DNA of 64,000 bases from Erpobdella octoculata (Eukaryota; Annelida; Clitellata; Hirudinida; Erpobdellidae). A model generated the notes under the pieces. The model did not search any database. It was not told the origin of the DNA and worked only from the letters and a program-made list of their open reading frames with translations. This document shows, piece after piece, positions 58,587-64,000 of the stretch; position 1 is the first letter of the stretch, and each line of letters opens with the position of its first letter. The DNA is taken from assembly GCA_963978895.1 (NCBI GenBank), contig OZ022244.1, positions 25,334,692 to 25,398,691 on the forward strand. The letters run 5' to 3'. The position numbers and the translations under genes were made by a program.

Positions 58587-61500
58587 AACTCTCCGATTCA
58601 GAAGCAGATGTAAATTCAGAACCCAAGACAAGAATTAAATTTCCGAAAGCAATTGACACTCCAGCTTGGTCAACATTAGACTTGGAGTTGACGAGATTAC
58701 TCAAAGCCCAGTTGAGGGAAAATCCACAACTCGATATGAAAACCTTCTCAGAAATTATCTACAAAAAATGTTTTGATTCATTTGGTGTGGTCCAGAAAAA
58801 CCCGGTTCACACGCATGCAGTGGTATCCAGACGGCAGAGAGAAATTGAAAAATTAAAGAAGGAGCGAAAGAAACTCAGGCGGCAATGGAGAATCGCAGAG
58901 GGGGTCGAAAAAGTTGGTCTGTCTGAACTGTGGCGGGATGTAAAAAATCGGCTCCGGGCTCTCAGGGCTGCAGAAAGACTCCGGAAAAAGAAAAGTGAGC
59001 AAAAGAAAGCCAGATGCAAATTCATGGAAAATCCATTTTGCTTCGGAAAAAGTTTGCTGGATCCACCAAAATCTGGCACTCTTCGAGCGACAAAACAAGA
59101 ATTAGATGATCACTTCCGTTTGGCGTTCAAAGATCCTCTTGGCGATTCAGAGCTGCCGGAAAGAACCGATTTTCCCGAAGTACAGTTGCCGAAAGTGGCT
59201 TTCGACGGTGGAGAGATAAAGATGAATGAAGTATCTCGGTTTCTAAAAAAAACGAGGAACAAATCTGCCCCAGGTCCCAACGGCATTCCATATTTGTTAT
59301 ACAAGAGATGTCCAGGCGTGCAAAAGCTGCTCTACAACCGTTTAAAGATTGCATGGCAATCTAGATGCGTAGATAGGGAATGGCAGAAGGCGGAGGGAGT
59401 TTTCATCCCCAAAGAAAAAGATTCGGTCAATATCAACCAATTCCGACCAATCTCACTTTTGAACGTGGAGGGAAAAATATTTTTCGCTGTTCTGGCCAAG
59501 AAGCTCACGGATTTTGCAATTCGTAATGAGTACATTGACAGATCCGTGCAGAAAGGAGGAGTCCCCGGAGTACCGGGATGTATCGAGCACTCATCCATGA
59601 TTTGGGAGGCCATCAAAAGAGCAAGACAAAACCAACTCAGCCTGCATGTGGTCTGGCTTGATTTAGCAAACGCGTACGGGACTGTTCGCCATCAATTGCT
59701 CTGGAAGACACTCAAAAGGCACAATGTTCCAGAATTCCTCATCGATGTTCTGCAACAGTATTTTTGCCGTTTTAGGCTACGTCTGTCAACATCGACGTGC
59801 TCCACAGAGTGGTTCAACTTGCGGGTCGGAATTGCTATGGGGTGTTCAATTTCTCCCATCCTATTTGTTCTGGCTATGCAATTATTGCTCGGTTCGATTG
59901 CATCTCGGGTTCAGGATGTTTACCTGGGAAAAGGAATTTTCATGCCATCGATGAAAGCCTTCATGGACGACACTACTCTTATCTTGATTCACTGCGGCGA
60001 AATGCGCCGTATTCTTAAAAATTTCAACGACTTGTTGTCCTGGTGTGGAATGGAGTTCAAGCCAACCAAATCAAAAAGCCTTTCTTTGCGACATGGAGAG
60101 ATTGATGGTTTTGTCTCATTCTCGGTGGCTGGTTGCGAAATCCCAGCAATCCAGCAAGAGCCTGTGAAAAGCTTGGGAAGATGGTACAACGTCTCCATGA
60201 ATGATGTGAATTTATTTATTTTATTTTATTTTTTTGCAATTCGTAATTGCATCGTTCTGCAGGGCTTGGTTGAGGACCTGAGGAAAATCAATTCAACTGA
60301 GCTGCAGGGAAAGTTCAAGGTATGGCTGGTACAGTTTGTTTTGATACCGAGGTTGCTATGGCCATTAACAATCTATGAGATATGTTTATCTCACGTGGAG
60401 CGAATGGAAAAGAAAATGAACTGCTGTATTCGGAAATGGCTAGGACTTCCACCGGCGTTAAAAACTTTAGCTCTATATAGTAAGACAGCTAAGTTAGCTC
60501 TACCATTCAAGTCCCTAGTAGAAGAGTACAAGATTAGCAAGATACGGACACAGTTGATGCTGGACAACTCTTCAGACCAACGTATCGTAAATGTGGGCGC
60601 ATCAGTTGGATCGGGAAAAGGCTGGACTGCAGGGAGGGACATCTGTGAAGCCGAGGAATCTTTGCAATGGTCTGAAAAACTCGGAGCAGTGCAGCCGGGA
60701 CGGCTCGGTCTGGGTTGGTTCCATCATGTGTGGTGGTCTAAGGCCTCGTCGCAGGAAAGGACAAACCTGATTATTCAAGACAGAAGGCGAGCAATGGAGT
60801 TGGAAAGAGTGCAGTTAGGTGCTCAGATGTCGCAACAGGGCGATTGGACTAGATGGGAGGCGGCAGTTCAACATTCGATGACATGGAATGATTTGTGGCG
60901 TTACTCGCCCATCCGCCTATCTTTCGTGATTAGAGCGATGTATGATCAACTGCCGACAGCTTCGAACTTGGTAAAGTAAGGAAAGCTTGAAAGTGAAGCC
61001 TGCAAGCTGTGTGAGAAAGCAGAAACTCTGATTCATATTCTCTCATGTTGTCCGTATGCTTTGGCAAAGGGAAGATACACGTGGCGCCACAATGAGGTTC
61101 TAAGAGAGATACTGGGCATTATCAAGGAGAACTGCAGACTAGCCAATTCGATGCAGTTGTGCCCCAGAAGAAAAGTTTATTTCTTGAGAGAAGGCTTGCA
61201 GCACTTGGGCCGCAGAAAGGCAAGTACGAGAAGAGAATCGTTGCTTGATGCGGCAAATGACTGGAGGATATCAGCAGACTTAAAAGATGAAGACTGCTTT
61301 CGGAATTGGTTCGCAGCAGCTGATTGAGACCGGACATTGTCATTTTTTTTTCAGTTTGGCCAAGACGTTGCTGTTCATCGAACTAACAGTGCCATGGGAA
61401 AGCAACATGGAAGCCTCAAATATCTTGAAAGAAGAACGTTACAGAATCCTTGCTCAAGATTTGGAGCGTGCGGGATATAGAGTCGAGATTTTTCCAGTTG

Positions 61501-61703
61501 AAGTAGGCGCCAGGGGTTTAGCCGGTCGCTCACTCGTCAAATTGCTTGTGGCTCTCGGAATGTCGGGTCGGAAAAAAACTCAAGCTATCAAGAAAATAGC
61601 TGAAAGAGCAGAAACAGCTTCTTTTTGGATATGGATGCAAAGGAATGAAAAAGGAGATAATAAATTTAAACAGCCACTTCTGGCTTCCGTACAACAGTGT
61701 TAG
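58587..61703 (+). pseudogene. LINE polyprotein: reverse transcriptase plus endonuclease-like C terminus
   Basis: The frame is open from 58587 through 60981 (the first Met-like position used by a simple caller, 58682, is not a real start). RT blocks: SAPGPNGIPYLLYKRC and FRPISLLNVEGKIF, VWLDLANAYGTVRHQL (first catalytic Asp), GIAMGCSISPILF, AFMDDTTLI (catalytic Asp pair, with MDD in place of the common ADD), then KSLGRWYN. A stop at 60979 interrupts before a CCHC knuckle (CKLCEKAETLIHILSCC, C-X2-C-X7-H-X4-C) in 60985-61327. After a poly-T frameshift near 61345 comes FIELTVPWE and FPVEVGARGLAG (61375-61530), an acid-and-Lys region like the restriction-enzyme-like endonucleases of R2-type LINEs. 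The polymerase core is intact; the stop and frameshift suggest a recently dead copy. Confidence 0.85.
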
Positions 61704-62216
61704 CTCCTCCTTTGTTTACAAGTTCAGGGACGAAGTCGCGTTATGGCTGCCGGCGAAAGTTTCGGTTGTTTGCAATAGAAGGAAAGTTGTTGGCGTTTAG
61801 AAAATAATCAAAACAATGTTTCCTGCCATTATGGTTTGTGGTGTTTCTCGTTTGGTGAAAGTGGTGGCATGGCTCGAAGTTCCGGAGGTGAATGTTTTTT
61901 TTTGTCTCGGAATCTGGCGGTTTGGTGGATACTACAGTTACTACATGCTCAATTTCCGGCGTTTGAAAGACAGTTTCTCATCTTGTTACAGTTGCTTGAC
62001 GGTTTCAAAATGACTTCTTGGTTCTGGTACTTTGAAGATTTGCCGGTTATCTGGTTCTTGTCGAAAACGGCATGTGATACACAAATTTCGTCAGGGGGCG
62101 GCCGTTCGATCAACGGTCGTGGCCCGCTCTTCCGTGGTAGCGTCAGGAAAAGGGCCGAAACGCTGCGAGGGTCTTCCTCTGAAGACCTCTGACGAACTTG
62201 CTCGAAGAAGAGTTTT
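58587..62216 (+). mobile_element. Non-LTR retrotransposon, 5'-truncated, in (CATA)n
   Basis: The body runs from the CATA array to a 3' end before a second CATA tract (62217-62240). It contains one long polymerase frame, a C-terminal CCHC and endonuclease-like part, and a non-coding tail (61704-62216) that is markedly GC-richer than the flanks. No poly(A) tail is seen. Confidence 0.8.
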
Positions 62217-62240
62217 CACATACATACATACATACATACA
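62217..62240 (+). repeat. Short (CATA)n at LINE 3' end
   Basis: About five to six CATA units, same strand sense as the array at 58386-58586, closing the LINE. Confidence 0.85.
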
Positions 62241-62733
62241 CCCATTTTATCAACCATTAACTGCTGACCCTGCGGCTGCCGAGTTATGCAAAATTGCTAA
62301 GATACATATACTTACAGACATAGAAAATTATGTATTTAGATCATGTACTCATTTGAAAAGTTTTTCTAAATGAGTCACACTGAGTAACAATTTCCACGGG
62401 CTGATATTTTTAGGCTCGGCCTGGCTCATTTCATTGGTCAAATGTTTGGCATGACCTGTGCCAACCCGGCTTGACCAAGCCCGTCCCGACAGTTTAAAAA
62501 CTCTGAAATCAAGACTTGGTCCGTGGAGCACTCTTATTCCAATATATCAAATATAAGAAAAAAATTGGTCCTCGACTAGCCATAGTTTAATTTTTCAAAT
62601 GAAAAAAACAATTAAGTGTTTTAAAAATATGAAAAAGTTAAAAAAGCTACGTAGATGTCGGCACGTGTTACTCACCTCGCGCTTTTTTTCGAATAACTAA
62701 AATTGAATTGAATTCGTTTTTGTTTGTTTTAAG

Positions 62734-63106
62734 CTAACGTATGGTCGGTGGAGTTAAAACAAAGCCTTTCATCCATGCAAATATTCTGTTATTATTTTGA
62801 TAATGACTATTTAACATGCAATGATAGTTTTTATTTCCGTTATGTCAAATTATTAAATTTTGGAGGAACTCCTGTAGCCCTAACACACTACGGTTATGGT
62901 TTTGGTCAGTTACATTTTACTATTAAATAAATTCAATCAAAATATTTTAAAATAATAGTTATTTTCAACTCATAGATACATCAATAAACTACTATTTTGG
63001 TTGCTATAAAGAACTACAAAATCTTGGACAAAAACGATATGTTAATTCATTTACAGAATGCTATGAGAAATGTGCAAAAGCTAATTTGACATTTGTTGCT
63101 TTGCAG
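62734..63106 (+). CDS. WSC-domain protein, two internal exons
   Basis: Exon 62976-63106 gives YYFGCYKELQNLGQKRYVNS, FTECYEKCAKANLTFVALQ, matching a WSC domain (GCYKD, then C-X3-C, then a Phe/Tyr-X-G/A-LQ end), a Cys-rich carbohydrate-binding module of extracellular proteins. A candidate upstream exon 62734-62904 (NVWSVELKQSLSSMQIF, LNFGGTPVALTHYG) ends at G|GTCAGT and joins in the correct phase (phase 1 to phase 1); I do not recognise its domain. Further exons should lie to the right of the window and perhaps left. No signal peptide is visible. The second exon is well supported, the first less so. Confidence 0.6.
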
Positions 63107-63394
63107 GTCAGGAAAAAAAGAGTAGTAAATAATTTTAGGGTGGAATTAGTGGTTTAAATTAAAAAAAAATTTTTTTTAGCTCAACGTAACTTAATTTAAA
63201 AAAATTCAAATAAACCATAGCAGGGTTGTTTGGTTTTGTGGGGTTTTTAAGGTTGTGCTCTTGTGGTTTCTCCTTTTTGCTTTTTCTTTCTCTTGTTTTC
63301 CTGTCTTTTTGTTTTGTTTTGTTTTTCTATCTTTTTTCATCTTTCCCTTTTATTTTCTATTTCTTTTTTTTTCTCTGTCTCCATTTCTTTTACA

Positions 63395-63564
63395 AAACCT
63401 TCCCTTATTGACTCCCAAGGTTTTGTGAAAATTTCATTACGATCAGAAAAATAAATGTAGCAATGCATAAAAGACATACATACATGTATACATACCTACA
63501 TACATACATACATACATACATACATACATACATACATACATACATACATACATACATACATACA

Positions 63565-63597
<33 letters not shown>

Positions 63598-63735
63598 TTT
63601 TTGTTCTTGTTCTTCTTTTTCCATGTAACGTTTTTCTTTTTTTCATCTTTTTTCTCTTTCTTCTTTCCACAACAGTAGAAATAATTTTTATGGCTAAACA
63701 AAGTTTGCTGGGTCAACTAGTCTCTATATAAAATT
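63395..63735 (-). repeat. Inverted copy of the foldback-type family's microsatellite unit
   Basis: GACTCCCAAGGTTTTGTGAA, AATTTCATTACGATC and GTAGCAATGCATAA (63411-63470) are the inverse of 1033-1110. A CATA array follows (63477-63592), then TTTGCTGGGTCAACTAGTCT near 63703-63722, the ACTAG-type terminus in inverse sense. Confidence 0.7.
63477..63592 (+). repeat. (CATA)n microsatellite
   Basis: About 116 bases of CATA with CATGTATACATACCTA at the left border, inside the repeat copy described at 63395. Confidence 0.95.
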
Positions 63736-64000
63736 TTAATTTTTTATAACTGTTTTATTTGCTTCTCAGTATTTTAGTATTTTTTATTCAGTTTAAAGCC
63801 TTGAAAATGGAGGCGCGAATTTCAAAAGCAATTGTCTTTTTCATTTAATAAATTATGAGTTTTATAACTTAATCCCAACTTGGAATTGTTACTTAGTTTA
63901 GAAGATTTAAGCGTTTAATGAAAAAATCGTTTCTTTTAAATAGAAAATAATTCTTCGAGCGTGTTTATTGGAACATTTATTGCCAATATATATATATATA

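Overview
The window is an AT-rich animal nuclear genome segment. Evidence: spliced genes with GT-AG introns plus one clear U12-type AT-AC intron, animal gene families (NADPH oxidase, cullin-3, TSC22, EPSTI1-like, a WSC-domain exon), tRNA-derived SINEs, hAT, P-like, pogo-like and LINE transposons, a short interstitial telomere-like CCCTAA tract, and very long (ATGT)n arrays. It looks like an invertebrate, probably aquatic, but I cannot name the species from sequence alone.

Layout. 1-2102: two tandem copies of a foldback repeat built from an 18-bp minisatellite. 2162-4536 (minus): exons 1-7 of a NADPH oxidase gene (Nox B), which continues off the left edge; a 19-bp minisatellite fills its intron 5. 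4537-9370: repeats only. 9371-16641 (minus): a complete 16-exon Nox2-type gene (Nox A, 568 aa). Exon layout and phases match Nox B, so the two are head-to-tail tandem duplicates. 16642-23700: two (ATGT)n arrays of about 0.8 and 1.1 kb around a broken P-element/THAP9-like transposase. 23.7-28.9 kb: a LINE 3' fragment and other repeats. 28898-39578 (plus): complete 19-exon cullin-3 gene (780 aa), with a nested pair of hAT elements in intron 5 and an AT-AC intron 16. 40535-41726: a deleted hAT element with perfect 8-bp target duplications. 42467-44520 (plus): a six-exon EPSTI1-like gene. 44831-51726 (minus): a three-exon TSC22-domain gene whose 5-kb intron holds old transposon debris. 52-58 kb: SINEs, composite repeats, a pogo/Tigger-like pseudogene and a hAT-like fragment. 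58.4-62.2 kb: a LINE with a C-terminal CCHC and endonuclease-like region, bounded on both sides by (CATA)n. 62734-63106: two exons of a gene with a WSC domain, running off the right edge.

The host genes do not form a pathway: superoxide production (Nox), BTB-CUL3 ubiquitin ligation, a leucine-zipper regulator and an EPSTI1-like coiled-coil protein sit side by side. The shared theme is heavy transposon and microsatellite invasion of introns and intergenic DNA, with several insertions still showing intact target-site duplications.
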